Positions 17,862 to 27,759 of a stretch of DNA of 47,768 bases are shown here, piece after piece (positions within the stretch are counted from its first letter, which is position 1; the number at the start of each line of letters is the position of its first letter). This DNA comes from Ferruginibacter sp. (GTDB lineage: Bacteria > Bacteroidota > Bacteroidia > Chitinophagales > Chitinophagaceae): assembly GCF_014377975.1 (NCBI RefSeq), contig NZ_JACMOO010000038.1, positions 1-47,768 of the forward strand, read 5' to 3'. Made by a program: the position numbers and the translations under genes. Under the pieces are notes generated by a model. That model was not told the origin of the DNA. It saw only the letters and a program-made list of their open reading frames with translations, and did no database searches.

Positions 17862-18673
17862 AGCAATTTATTTTTGGTGGAAAAATGAAAATGATCATTA
17901 CAGCTTTTAAACTTACAATCATCGCAACAAAACTTTAAATATCAATCGTTCAATAAAAATAAAGTATTCAAAATCCATTTCCAAGCAGTTGATTATTTAG
18001 CTTAATGAATTGCCAATTTTTTGCAAGAACGCGTACTTTTCGGTTTTTTTTAGAATTATTTAAAGGTGTGCTGGTCTGGAACTATTGTTCCGTATTTAAA
18101 CAGATAAAGCTGTAACGCTTTGTGGAAAGCGGTTTCAGGATATTACACCATGGGTTCTTTTATTATAATTGAATTAGCATGGCTTTAAAAATTTAGCAGT
18201 AGTCGCAAATTTGTAAGCTATATCAGCAAGGTGTTTAAGAAAAGGTAATAAAAGAAAGAAGATATTTTACTAAAAAGACAAGTGCAAAAAGACAAATACA
18301 CACACTGTCAATTCTTGTTTTTTAAATGATTAATAACGAATGGTGCAGGTAGTTTTTATGCAGCAGCGCAGTTTAGATGTGTAATTATAATGTATTGGAA
18401 TCAACGCGATCGCTACAAACCTTGCTGATAGGCCATCCATGAAATTAAATATCATCGAAACCAGTGTTGAGATGACAATGGTTTTGTGTTTAAAAGTAAA
18501 TATTACCCCACAAAACAATTGACCATCAGCACATTTCAAAATACGGAAATCATTCGTTTGATACCAAATGGCTGATTATCCATTTTTTACTCAATAAAAA
18601 ATTAAGCAGATTGTATTAAAAAAAGGTAAATTGGAATAGATATAATTGTTCATCTTTTCCCAAAAATTATTGA
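17862..18673. promoter_or_regulatory. Long divergent intergenic region between susC (PUL 1) and the AraC regulator
   Basis: About 810 AT-rich bases with no convincing gene. The region must hold promoters for both divergent transcripts and probably the AraC binding sites. I could not find a clean TAnnTTTG box or an obvious direct repeat. A 69-codon frame on the minus strand (18330-18539) has no family resemblance. Confidence 0.45.
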
Positions 18674-19543
18674 ATGCTGCCACAATTACTAAAGGTTTTT
18701 AAAGAGCCTAACTATTCATTCAGTGTACGGCGCGACCTTGTGCCGCATGTAAACAACCGTTGGCATTACCACACAGAAGTGGAACTTATTCACTTTGATA
18801 AAGGAAAAGGAATGCAATTTGTAGGAGACAGCATTGAGCGTTTCAACGATGGCGACCTGGTACTGGTAGGATCTAACCTGCCGCATTACTGGCGCTTCGA
18901 TGATGAGTATTTTGGCGACCAGCCAACACGCTATGCAGATACCAGGGTAGTGCATTTTTGTGAAGACTTCTGGGGTGATAATTTTTTACAACTGCCGGAA
19001 AATGCCTCTATCAAAATAATGGTGGAGAAGGGGAAACATGGCTTACATATTTATGGCGAAACGGCAAAAAAAGTAGCCATGCTGATGCAACAATTGTTAG
19101 AAGCCGAAGGCCCTCAACGCCTTGTATTGCTGCTAACTGCACTTGACTTGATTGCCAGGTGCAAGGATGTTACCACGCTATCTTCCATCGGTTTCAGCTA
19201 TGATCTTGTTGATAGTGAAAAGAACAGGATCAACGATATCTATGAATATTCTGTGAAAAATTTTAGGGATAAGATTGCGCTGAGTGAAATTGCAGGCGTA
19301 GCAAACATAAGCCCTCACTCATTTTGCCGCTTCTTCAAATCGCGTACGCGTAAAACTTATTCGCAATTCCTGATTGAGCTGCGTGTAGGGCATGCCTGCA
19401 AATTACTGATAGAAGATAACTTCAGCATCAAGCAAGTGTGCTTCGAAAGCGGCTTTCACAATTTTACCAGCTTTCACCAATACTTTAAAAAAATTACCGG
19501 TAAAAGTCCACTTACTTATAAAAAAGAGTTTGTGACCAGCTAA
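18674..19543 (+). CDS. AraC-family transcriptional regulator
   Basis: A 289-residue regulator with an N-terminal cupin-like sensor domain (about 20-110; WHYHTEVELIHFDKGKGMQF and GDLVLVGSNLPHYW are typical) and a C-terminal pair of helix-turn-helix motifs (about 190-285; KIALSEIAGVANISPHSFCRFFKS, then SIKQVCFESGFHNFTSFHQY and FKKITGKSPLTYKKEF). In the AraC family the cupin binds a sugar or other small ligand and the helices bind DNA. It is divergent from susC of PUL 1, so it most likely activates the fucose locus; this is inferred from position. The ATG start precedes the cupin with little spare sequence. Confidence 0.9.
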   Translation: MLPQLLKVFKEPNYSFSVRRDLVPHVNNRWHYHTEVELIHFDKGKGMQFVGDSIERFNDGDLVLVGSNLPHYWRFDDEYFGDQPTRYADTRVVHFCEDFWGDNFLQLPENASIKIMVEKGKHGLHIYGETAKKVAMLMQQLLEAEGPQRLVLLLTALDLIARCKDVTTLSSIGFSYDLVDSEKNRINDIYEYSVKNFRDKIALSEIAGVANISPHSFCRFFKSRTRKTYSQFLIELRVGHACKLLIEDNFSIKQVCFESGFHNFTSFHQYFKKITGKSPLTYKKEFVTS

Positions 19544-19559
19544 CGCAATTACCTGATTA

Positions 19560-19840
19560 TAACGCCGAGAAATACACGAGTGAATGCTGCTATCTGGGCT
19601 AAAAGTGATTTCGATACTTTCTGTAAAACCACCAGAGCAGGCGTTGGTTGAAGACAAATTGAATATCATTCAGGCAACTTCCCAATATGGCAAGGGAACT
19701 GTATTTGCCATAGACGACCCATGTATCTGCAACGGGTATATTGTAAACGAACTGCTAAACAGATAATACAAAAACGCATTAACACAAAAAAGCTAACCGA
19801 ATGGTTGATCCAGCGAATGACTACACATCGAAATAATTAA
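19560..19840 (+). pseudogene. Relic of a glycoside hydrolase C-terminus (GH88/GH105-like)
   Basis: A short frame (19584-19766) encodes ATSQYGKGTVFAIDDPCICN, which resembles the C-terminal motif of unsaturated-uronyl hydrolase-like proteins (typically a GKGTVFAVGDPWLYNEY form). After a stop and a phase change the DNA still reads KKLTEWLIQRM up to a TAA at 19838, which resembles the end of the same proteins. Nothing upstream resembles the catalytic barrel, so only a decayed tail remains. The assignment rests on motif memory and should be treated as tentative. Confidence 0.45.
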
Positions 19841-19940
19841 AAAAACTCAAAGTCTTTTAAGTTTACAATAGCAAAGTATGTCATTTAAAAGATATCTGAT
19901 GAAAGCATTGCTCGCTTTTAGCTAAACCTTTCTTACTGGT

Positions 19941-22283
19941 TTATTTTTTACGCAATGGATTTTCAGTATCAGTTGAAAAAGAATAAGGAACTGAAACAGC
20001 CTTCGTACCCCTTGTTTTTTCAGGTGCAGCTCCCATGGTAAAGTTTAATTGTGCACCATTTTGCAACCCGCTGTGACTGAGCCAGTTTTTGTTATAGGGT
20101 AGGTTGTTTACCTGCAGCTTTTGAACATACAAATTAACTGCACTGTTTGCTAATGCATTGATCACTATTTTTTTTCCATTTTCCAATGTGATCGTTGCTT
20201 TTTTAAATAACGGCGCACCCAACACGTATTGATCACTGGCCGGGCAAACAGGATAAAAGCCAAGAGCCGAAAACAGATACCAGGCAGAAGTTTGTCCATT
20301 GTCTTCATCACCACAATAGCCATCCGGCGTGGGTTTATACAATTTGTTCATTACTTCTCTTGCCCAATATTGTGTTTTCCAGGGCTCACCCGCATAGTTG
20401 TACAGGTAAATCATGTGCTGAATGGGTTGATTGCCATGTGCATACTGCCCCATACCGGCCACCTGCATTTCACGTATTTCATGAATCACTCTGCCGTATG
20501 CACTTTCATCAAATACCGGCGGCATCACAAACACAGAATCAAGCATATCTGTAAATATTTTCTTTCCTCCCATCAGGTCAATTAAACCTTGTACATCATG
20601 AAAAACCGACCAGGAATAATGCCAACTGTTTCCTTCCGTAAAAGCACCACCCCATTTAAAAGGATTGAAAGGAGACTGAAAGCTGCCATCTTTGTTTTTA
20701 CCACGCATCAGTTTGCTTTGCGGATCAAAAAGATTGCGGTAGTTCTGGCTGCGCCTTGCATATAATTCAATCTCTTCCTTTGGCCTGTTCAATGCTTTGG
20801 CCAGTTTATAAATGGCATAATCATCATAAGCGTATTCCAATGTACAGGCGGCTGATTCTTTCACTGTTCCATCAAAAGGCAAATAGCCCAGTTCATTATA
20901 AATTTTAAAACCGGCACGGCCTACTGCCCGTATGGGGCCTTCGTTGTTGGCGTCTTTTAATAATGCTTCATATAAAGTATTGATATCGTAACCGCGAAGT
21001 CCTTTAATGTAAGCTTCCGATACTACCGAAGCAGAGTTGTTGCCAATCATCGTGTTGGCATAACCGGGACTTGACCATTCCGGCAACCATCCGCCTTCTT
21101 TATAATCGTTGATCAAACCTTCCTGCATCTCTTTATTTACAGAAGGATATACCAGGTTTAAGAATGGATACAATGCACGGAAAGTATCCCAGAAACCGGT
21201 ACCACCATACATATACCCCGGTAAAATTTTACCATTGTACTGACTGTAATGAATGATTTGATTATTGGCATCTATCTCGTACAATTTATTGGGAAAAAAC
21301 AAAGCCCGGTACATGCAGGAATAGAAAGTACGTACCTGGTCAACCGTACCGCCTTCTACCGCAATATGGCCCAGCGTTTTGTTCCAGATATTTTTTGCTT
21401 TTAGTTTGGTTGCTTCAAAATCATCATTGGCCAACTCTCTTTTTAAACTGATATCGGCCTGCTCAATGCTAATAAAGGAAGAAGCTACTTTTAAATGCAC
21501 CTTCTCGCCCCTATGCGTGCTAAAACCGATCACAGCTCCTGAATGGCTGGATGTAATTTCAAGCGAATCTTTCGCCAGTGTATTATCATGCCAGGTATAA
21601 CTAACCTTGAATGGCTTATCAATATAGATTACAAAATAGTTTTTGGTACCATTAATAGCGCTTCGGGTTGCCTTAGTAGAATAGCCGATTATCTTTTGTT
21701 CTTTGGGAAGCACCTTAATATAAGATCCGTTTGCATACCCATCTATTACTATGAATGAACTGTCAGCTTTTGGGTAGGTAAATCTAAATTGTGCAGCTCT
21801 TTCCGTAGGTGTAATTTCTGTGATGATATCGGCATCAGCAAGGTAAACACTATAGTAGTAAGGTTTGGCTATTTCTGCTTTGTGCGAAAACCAACTGGCC
21901 CGTTCTTCTTCTGTAAACTTCAATTTTCCACTCGCCGGCATTATGGAGAACTGCCCGTAATCATTCATCCACGGAGAAGGCTGGTGCGTTTGTTTAAACC
22001 CCCTGATTTTGTTTTGAACTCCCTCACGATCGTATGGTGACACTTCAGGCGAATAGGTATATTGCCAGCCATTACCCATGCTGCCTGTTTGTGGTGTCCA
22101 AAAATTCATGCCCCAGGGTAAGGCAATGGCCGGATAAGTATTACCGTTAGAAAAATCTCTTTTCGAATCTGTACCCATCAATGGATTTACCCATTCAACA
22201 GGATCAGTTACTTTGGTAACCATTTGGGAAAATGAACATGCCATGCAATTCGTTGCTATTATTATCAGTGTTATTTTTTTCAT
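19941..22283 (-). CDS. GH92 alpha-mannosidase, secreted
   Basis: About 780 residues from the ATG at 22283 (MKKITLIIIATNCMACSFSQ is a signal peptide; the frame stays open to an ATG at 22322, but that adds a charged extension). GH92 enzymes are calcium-dependent exo-alpha-mannosidases acting by inversion. The N-terminal beta-sandwich begins at VNPLMGTDSKRDFSNGNTYP. The (alpha/alpha)6 domain shows the family motifs GTGFWDTFRALYPFLNLVYP, GGWLPEWSSPGYANTMIGNN, EGNSWHYSWSVFHDVQGL and GYCGDEDNGQTSAWYLFSAL, with the acidic pair in GDEDNGQ. It would act in the periplasm on mannose-bearing glycans. The genes around it are broken, so it may be a survivor of a larger eroded locus. Confidence 0.93.
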   Translation of the reverse strand: MKKITLIIIATNCMACSFSQMVTKVTDPVEWVNPLMGTDSKRDFSNGNTYPAIALPWGMNFWTPQTGSMGNGWQYTYSPEVSPYDREGVQNKIRGFKQTHQPSPWMNDYGQFSIMPASGKLKFTEEERASWFSHKAEIAKPYYYSVYLADADIITEITPTERAAQFRFTYPKADSSFIVIDGYANGSYIKVLPKEQKIIGYSTKATRSAINGTKNYFVIYIDKPFKVSYTWHDNTLAKDSLEITSSHSGAVIGFSTHRGEKVHLKVASSFISIEQADISLKRELANDDFEATKLKAKNIWNKTLGHIAVEGGTVDQVRTFYSCMYRALFFPNKLYEIDANNQIIHYSQYNGKILPGYMYGGTGFWDTFRALYPFLNLVYPSVNKEMQEGLINDYKEGGWLPEWSSPGYANTMIGNNSASVVSEAYIKGLRGYDINTLYEALLKDANNEGPIRAVGRAGFKIYNELGYLPFDGTVKESAACTLEYAYDDYAIYKLAKALNRPKEEIELYARRSQNYRNLFDPQSKLMRGKNKDGSFQSPFNPFKWGGAFTEGNSWHYSWSVFHDVQGLIDLMGGKKIFTDMLDSVFVMPPVFDESAYGRVIHEIREMQVAGMGQYAHGNQPIQHMIYLYNYAGEPWKTQYWAREVMNKLYKPTPDGYCGDEDNGQTSAWYLFSALGFYPVCPASDQYVLGAPLFKKATITLENGKKIVINALANSAVNLYVQKLQVNNLPYNKNWLSHSGLQNGAQLNFTMGAAPEKTRGTKAVSVPYSFSTDTENPLRKK

Positions 22284-22391
22284 ACTTTTTTGTTTTAATT
22301 TTTTTAGCTTCCAGGGAAGCATACACTGTTATTTAAAGTCCAAAATAACTGCTGCAATGCGTCGATCATCTAACCATCCACTGCACAGATT

Positions 22392-23832
22392 TTATTTATT
22401 GGCAGTCGCTGCTTTTTCCGCTAACATTGAAATTACCACTTTATCACTCCACTCCTGTGTATGCCCTGCCATTGGTGTAAAAGATATTTTTGCATCAGAA
22501 ACTGGATTTTTCGTTGAATCCATAAAGGCCTTAAAAAACCTGGTTGCAACATTCGAATACAGGCCATCCATATCTCCTGTCCATATCCATATTTTTCCCT
22601 AAAGCTATGGCCCCAATACACTCCAGTTTTTTTGTAACACTTTTTTAAGGTCATATTTCTCCCACTGGCGGGCAATATCATGATCAATTTTTCCGGTAAC
22701 CGGATCAAACATCAGGGAAGGAAGTCCATCGGCACCTTTAGATCCGAATACAGCATTATAGGCACCAATCTCACCACCGGAAACCCTGTAAACATTTGTA
22801 CGGCTATTTACATTCTCGCCGGCAATCCAGTCTTTCATTGAAAAGGCAGGTTCTCCTAAAGTTGTTCTTCTTCCGGGTTGTAAGTATCCATAACGGTTGT
22901 AGAAAATGGTGGAATCCTGGTAAATATTGATTAACCCGTAATGCTCAAATTCAACCGATCCAGGCTATAAGACCAGGTACCATCAAAAAAATCAGGATAA
23001 AAGATCTGTAATGCAAGTGCCACCCAACCACCGGTTGAATAACCTGTGAGGTAGCGCATTTTTGTTGCGGGGTTATACTGAACCAGTTTTTCGATAGCAG
23101 GAATTAATTCTTCGGTTAACGCTTTGCCACAGGGACCATTGTTTTCGGAGTCAACCTGGTAAGTATCTCCATAAGGTCCTTGTGAATCAAGAAACACGTA
23201 AATCACCTGTGGTGCATCTTTGGAAAACCACCAATCGGTAAATTCCTTTTTATTCATCATTCCGTTTAAAGCAATGGCCCTTACATTTAAGCCTGGCGCA
23301 CGATAACAAATCGGGAAAATTTTCCCAGCATGATCAAAATACCCGGAGGGCAGTAAAATAGCTGCTTTAATGAAACGGGGATTTCCAAAAAAATCTGCCA
23401 AATAATTGCTTTTAATCTCCACTGATTTTACGAAGGGGTGACTGATGATTACTGAAGGCGGGATCATTTTTTGTAATGCCAGGTGAAGGGTAGTTCTACG
23501 GGTTAACAGAATGGAATCTACTTCGCTGTATAAATTGCCAGTTACATTTTCGTTTCCATCGGTTATGTTTTGCTTATACACAACCTGGAAATAATATTTC
23601 TCCCCAACATGCGCCGACATTTTATCCATACCGGTGTTTAGGACATTTTTCCTTTTAGTGTCAATAACAAAAGATGTAGCTGGATCCCAATCTTCGGGAG
23701 TCACACCAACAGTAACTTCAGACTTACTTCTGGGTTCTTTTTCATTTTGATTGGTTAAATGTAGCAACAACCTTCCTCCCTTATTATATGCCCGTTTTAT
23801 TTCAGGTGAAACAGAAATAATTACTTTATACT
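22392..23832 (-). pseudogene. Disrupted alpha/beta-hydrolase (putative esterase) gene
   Basis: The coding signal runs from about 23832 down to a TAA at 22392-22394 but is broken. The first part (open at 23770-22931) ends with the nucleophile motif GYSTGGW and TWSYSLD, then loses phase near 22957: the DNA reads GATCGGTTGAA where GATCCGGTTGAA would continue as D-P-V-E-F. The second part (EFEHYGLINIYQDSTIFYN, FSMKDWIAGENVNS, DLKKVLQKNWSVLGP) then meets two TAG codons at 22605-22607 and 22599-22601. Beyond them the same frame continues as GKIWIWTGDMDGLYSN and FTPMAGHTQEW, the family's C-terminal region. The N-terminus is missing: the frame is still open upstream (GVKYKVIISVSPEIKRAY) where it meets IS630-derived sequence. 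Confidence 0.85.
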
Positions 23833-24141
23833 TTACGCCTCATAAGAATGTGTAGTGTCATTATCAAAAAACTGAAAATTGAGGGTTAATAATTTTTGCA
23901 GATCAGGTAAATAATCTTTGTTGATGTTTTGAAAGAAGGTATTAATTGTTTGATGAAATAATGTTGGCGAATCATAATACCGGGCATTGAGAATTTCCTT
24001 TTTTGTAAATTTCCAAAGCTGTTCAATAATATTAAGATTAGGTGAATAGGTTGGTAGAAAGCGTAAATGAATACCGGGGGATTTTGCCCAGGTGGTTACA
24101 AAAAAACAGTAGAGGGCATCATACATTCTCCATAAATTCAT
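23833..24141 (-). mobile_element. IS630-family transposase remnant (C-terminal part)
   Basis: A 102-codon fragment matching the C-terminal catalytic half of IS630-type DDE transposases: HLRFLPTYSPNLNIIEQLW, then KFTKKEILNARYYDSPTLFH and FFQNINK. The final catalytic Glu of the DDE triad is in NIIEQLW. The N-terminal helix-turn-helix and the first two Asp residues are absent, so it cannot transpose. Its stop codon abuts the truncated esterase gene, so insertion or a later deletion removed the esterase 5' end. Terminal inverted repeats could not be identified. Confidence 0.8.
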
Positions 24142-24457
24142 CGGGGTTGAAATTGTTCCGCTGCATCATTGTTTCTGCCTGTTTTTGTGTGCATGCCTTC
24201 GCCTACATAACATAAAAATTGATGGGTGAAAGGCGATGAGATATCTCGTTAATAAGTATGCATATTAATGTACGTTTTATTTTTAAATTGAAATTTTATT
24301 ACAGTAATCAAGGGTTAAAATGGTGATTGTTTTTTATGAGCCCGTCAATAGTTTTTTAATTAAGCTTCATTGGCGTCGCACTCTTGTACATCGTATCAAT
24401 AGGGAGCAAAAAATAAAAACTCACCAATTTATAACCTGAGTAGTTTAATTACTTATG
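24142..24457. other. Intergenic, no gene recognised
   Basis: AT-rich DNA between the IS630 remnant and the 547-residue protein gene. A short minus-strand frame reading QRNNFNPDEFMENV lies next to the transposase fragment and may be a scrap of another gene or of the element. No terminator or promoter stands out. Confidence 0.35.
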
Positions 24458-26101
24458 TCATTTATTTATTACTCCGTCTATCAAAGGCCATTTATCAAAG
24501 TCCCTGTCAACCGATTTGCCATCAACTGCTTTAATTACCCATTTGTTATCGGATGCTAACAAATCATATTCAATACTATAACTTTCGGGCAAATTAAATT
24601 TTGTTCCCAATAATTTTGCATCAGCATTTGACTCTACTATTTTTTTTAAAAGTTGCTTTGGATCGTTTCCGGTTAAGAGGCAAATTATTCCACAGTGACC
24701 GGAAGAATAAACAGCAATAAAAATATTAGACTGGTAACTAAATATTTTCCAGTTTTCATTTTCAACTATCGGCTTATATTCTGCCGGAACAGATACCGGG
24801 CCAGCCGCACAGGCAAAATTCTGATATACACCCGTGTTGTTCCATTTCATAAAATCAGATCCGGGACCTGAGAGATGGAATGATTGGGACAAACTTTCTG
24901 TATGATCATCCAGAAAAAGCACAATGGGCCGGGCAACAATATCGGAAGCCTTTCCCCGGCTAGCTCCGCCTGCTGATAGTACATATTTTTTACCGGCAGA
25001 ATAAATTTCGGGACATGTTTTATCACCATGGCCAATTTTAATAAAATAGCCATCTCCTTTATCAGATAACAACTCCACCACTTTATCTGCCGGCCTGTAA
25101 GGCATACAGGAGCCTATGATGGCATGTACATCAGAACCATTTACATTGTGGCCTGGCGCAAGATTTGGCAGATAGGCCATCCATGATTTCATAAATACGG
25201 AATGATAGTCATTGGTTAGTTCACTAAAAGAAGCTTTATCATATCTTCTGCGCATGGGAGGATAGTGTTTAAACTGGTAACTGCCGATGGCATAGGTGTA
25301 GTTCATATAGTCCAAAACATCCCTTGCATCTTTCCGGATTTTTTCTGAAGCAAATGCTTCGAGGTTTAATAATCCTGTAATGGTATATCCTGTATAAGGC
25401 ATGGAATTAAATTCATATAAGTCAGCATTACGCATTTCATGGAGCAGTTCGGATAACTTCTTTTCCATTCCGTTGGCGATATTATCATACATCGGATTAT
25501 TGTTTCCCTTTGTCCGTTTCCATTGATTTTTTAAATAGCGGGAACCCTCTGTCATCAATAAATGATTTTCTGTTTCATCCACTATGCCGGCAGTGTTGGG
25601 TGTTTTGTAACGAAATTTTCCGCCTTCTTCAATCAGTAAAACATCTACCAGGTGCTGTGTGGTTTCAGGATATAAAATATGAGGCTGGTTGCCAAATAAA
25701 TATAAGATGGTGCAAAGTATTGCCATGGTAAAATCATAGTCACCCTTTTTATTCAGTGCCCATACCGAGCCCGTTACACCCCAGGGAAGGGTTTTAAGGA
25801 TGAGCGCATTTACTTCTGCAATATCCTTTTTCAACAAAAGTTTGCCTAGCATAATTCGGGGGGCGTTTACTTTACAGTCATCAGGGTTTAACGCACGGTT
25901 TGCCCAGGTTTGATAGATTGTATCTGCAAATACAGAATGCTGGTTCCATTTAATTTTTCTTTCAGTGGGTATATCAATATTGCCTTTCAGCAAATCGGCC
26001 CGGTGGCTTACATTCTGGCTGAAAAGAGAAATAGTAAACAAGCCGGCAGCGATGAATACTGCCAGTAAAATAAATTTGCGATTTTTTTTTCGTAGCATCA
26101 T
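24458..26101 (-). CDS. Secreted protein of unrecognised family (547 aa)
   Basis: I do not recognise this family. The N-terminus has one hydrophobic segment (FILLAVFIAAGLFTISLFSQ) that acts as a signal peptide or anchor. Residues 60-330 look helical with aromatic-rich loops (KTLPWGVTGSVWALNKKGDY, then MPYTGYTITGLLNLEAFAS and IGSYQFKHYPPMRRRYDKA), the general look of (alpha/alpha)-toroid enzymes such as polysaccharide lyases or family hydrolases. The last 200 residues look beta-rich (YVLSAGGASRGKASDIVARP, HLSGPGSDFMKWNNTGVYQN). The ATG overlaps nothing but directly abuts the stop of the upstream gene (TAA-ATG-ATG), so the two are surely one operon. A carbohydrate-active role is a guess from context. 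Confidence 0.85.
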   Translation of the reverse strand: MMLRKKNRKFILLAVFIAAGLFTISLFSQNVSHRADLLKGNIDIPTERKIKWNQHSVFADTIYQTWANRALNPDDCKVNAPRIMLGKLLLKKDIAEVNALILKTLPWGVTGSVWALNKKGDYDFTMAILCTILYLFGNQPHILYPETTQHLVDVLLIEEGGKFRYKTPNTAGIVDETENHLLMTEGSRYLKNQWKRTKGNNNPMYDNIANGMEKKLSELLHEMRNADLYEFNSMPYTGYTITGLLNLEAFASEKIRKDARDVLDYMNYTYAIGSYQFKHYPPMRRRYDKASFSELTNDYHSVFMKSWMAYLPNLAPGHNVNGSDVHAIIGSCMPYRPADKVVELLSDKGDGYFIKIGHGDKTCPEIYSAGKKYVLSAGGASRGKASDIVARPIVLFLDDHTESLSQSFHLSGPGSDFMKWNNTGVYQNFACAAGPVSVPAEYKPIVENENWKIFSYQSNIFIAVYSSGHCGIICLLTGNDPKQLLKKIVESNADAKLLGTKFNLPESYSIEYDLLASDNKWVIKAVDGKSVDRDFDKWPLIDGVINK

Positions 26102-27661
26102 TTAATATTGGGGTGTTAGAATAATCAGGGGTTGTTTTACATCCCAGTTGGGCGGAATTTGATAGGTAATTTTAAACATGTACGGATAGTATACAGTTGT
26201 TTCAACATTGTCTTGCACAGACTCCTTATCCATAACTTCTGCATTTATTCTATGCATAGTTGTTGTAACATTTATCTGCATAGTATCCAGATCCCACCTA
26301 TCCTCTTTAAAATTTTTCGGAAGTTTCGCATTCGCATACACCATTATTTCAAACGTTTTCGCCGATGTATCTGCCAGATAAATTTTCATTTGCTTTTCAT
26401 CCACCACCACATTGGTTTTACCTTCGCCAGGAACCATCAGCCAGCCAATATCATTGCCGGAAGAGCGCCAGTGCATGGTAGCGGTTCTTAAAATATGCGA
26501 TACTTTCCGGTTGCCCCATAAGCCACCCATCATCCATTTTGACTGAATATAAGCGGTTACTTTTTTTAGCCGGTCACCTTCATAATAATTGGAAGTAGTT
26601 CTCGACAAGAAACGGGGCGCTGTAAAATGTTTAAACTGTTCCAATGCTTTTTTAGGCATGGAAATACCGAGATCGAAAACGCAAACGATAAAGTTAGATT
26701 CATTGTGCGGACCTTCTTTTGCCGGTACTGTCGCAATGCGTGGATCATCTACTGCGGCTGCGATCCATACGCCAGCAATTGCTGTGTATTTCTTCATGTC
26801 CATACCATAACTTCTCAGGTAGGGACCACAAATATTTTGCAGATGGGCATTGTAAAACTGCGATAGGTCTAACCACAATTCTTTCTCCAGCACCTTACCC
26901 ATTTCTTTGAATTGAGGGGAAACAGACAATTCACGCCACATAGCTAAACCCGTAAAATCAACACCGTAGTAGGTGGGCGAATTGTATTCGCAAAGTGTAT
27001 TGTACTTCTGAAAATTGGCATAAATCTTCCTGGCTTTTTGTAAACCGGCGACCTGCATATCAGGCATATTGAACTTAGCTCCAACATAATCCTGCATAAA
27101 CGAACTCATGATGGCAATATTATTATAATCAGGATTTACATTCCGCTTTATATCTCCTTTTGCTGTAAGGATAAGACAGGTTTCTATCTCCTTTTTAAAA
27201 ACAGCGGAAAATTTATTTTTAAATTTTTCATAAATGGTAATGAGATCCGTGCCGATAAACTCCCGCATATTATCATCATAAGTCTTATCATTCACTGCTC
27301 CTTTAAACCCACCATATCGTTCATTGGCAAGGTCAGTATTCTGCATTGAAAAAACCCATCGCATAATAACCATCGCATTTTCAAAATCGCCCTTTTGGTT
27401 ACGAAAGCATAGCGCTTCTGCCAAACGCATTTTATTTCTGGTACCGGATTTCTCATTCAGCGTTGTTGCTACGGGTATTCCCTGGGGTAGCTCTTCCAAA
27501 ACAAAATCATCGAAAATCTTTCTTTGAAAATCACTCAGTGTGTTATATTCAAATTGTTTGGTGAAGAATTCATCCGCAACATCTGCCTGGCTGTAAATAC
27601 GGGAAGGCAACGCCAGTTGAAGTGCCAGGATAAGTACGGTAAAGAATGTCGCTTTTTTCAT
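26102..27661 (-). CDS. Secreted protein of unrecognised family (519 aa), possible (alpha/alpha)-toroid
   Basis: I do not recognise this family by name. It has a clear signal peptide (MKKATFFTVLILALQLALPS to about residue 25). Residues 70-300 look helical, with NPDYNNIAIMSSFMQDYVGA, LCEYNSPTYYGVDFTGLAMW and LRSYGMDMKKYTAIAGVWIA; the Glu-Tyr-Asn-Ser-Pro-Thr-Tyr-Tyr segment is a plausible active-site loop. Residues 340-519 look beta-rich (TTSNYYEGDRLKKVTAYIQS, TMHWRSSGNDIGWLMVPGEG). The helical-then-beta plan matches the general shape of several polysaccharide lyase families, and its downstream partner has the same plan. The GH3 relic lies just upstream on the same strand. An enzyme acting on glycans is inferred only from layout and neighbours. 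Confidence 0.87.
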   Translation of the reverse strand: MKKATFFTVLILALQLALPSRIYSQADVADEFFTKQFEYNTLSDFQRKIFDDFVLEELPQGIPVATTLNEKSGTRNKMRLAEALCFRNQKGDFENAMVIMRWVFSMQNTDLANERYGGFKGAVNDKTYDDNMREFIGTDLITIYEKFKNKFSAVFKKEIETCLILTAKGDIKRNVNPDYNNIAIMSSFMQDYVGAKFNMPDMQVAGLQKARKIYANFQKYNTLCEYNSPTYYGVDFTGLAMWRELSVSPQFKEMGKVLEKELWLDLSQFYNAHLQNICGPYLRSYGMDMKKYTAIAGVWIAAAVDDPRIATVPAKEGPHNESNFIVCVFDLGISMPKKALEQFKHFTAPRFLSRTTSNYYEGDRLKKVTAYIQSKWMMGGLWGNRKVSHILRTATMHWRSSGNDIGWLMVPGEGKTNVVVDEKQMKIYLADTSAKTFEIMVYANAKLPKNFKEDRWDLDTMQINVTTTMHRINAEVMDKESVQDNVETTVYYPYMFKITYQIPPNWDVKQPLIILTPQY

Positions 27662-27759
27662 TTTATTATTTTAATGATGTTAACCAACGATACAGGACTT
27701 GCGCAGTAATATATTTTACAAGACAAAGGTTTCCGTTAAACAAATATCTTGCAAACATG

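Noticed and set aside
18330-18539. A 69-codon minus-strand frame between susC and the AraC gene
   Set aside because: No recognisable motif, and it lies in a long AT-rich regulatory region.
22213-22602. A 129-codon plus-strand frame opposite the esterase relic
   Set aside because: The minus strand carries the clear family signal here; this frame is its antisense shadow.
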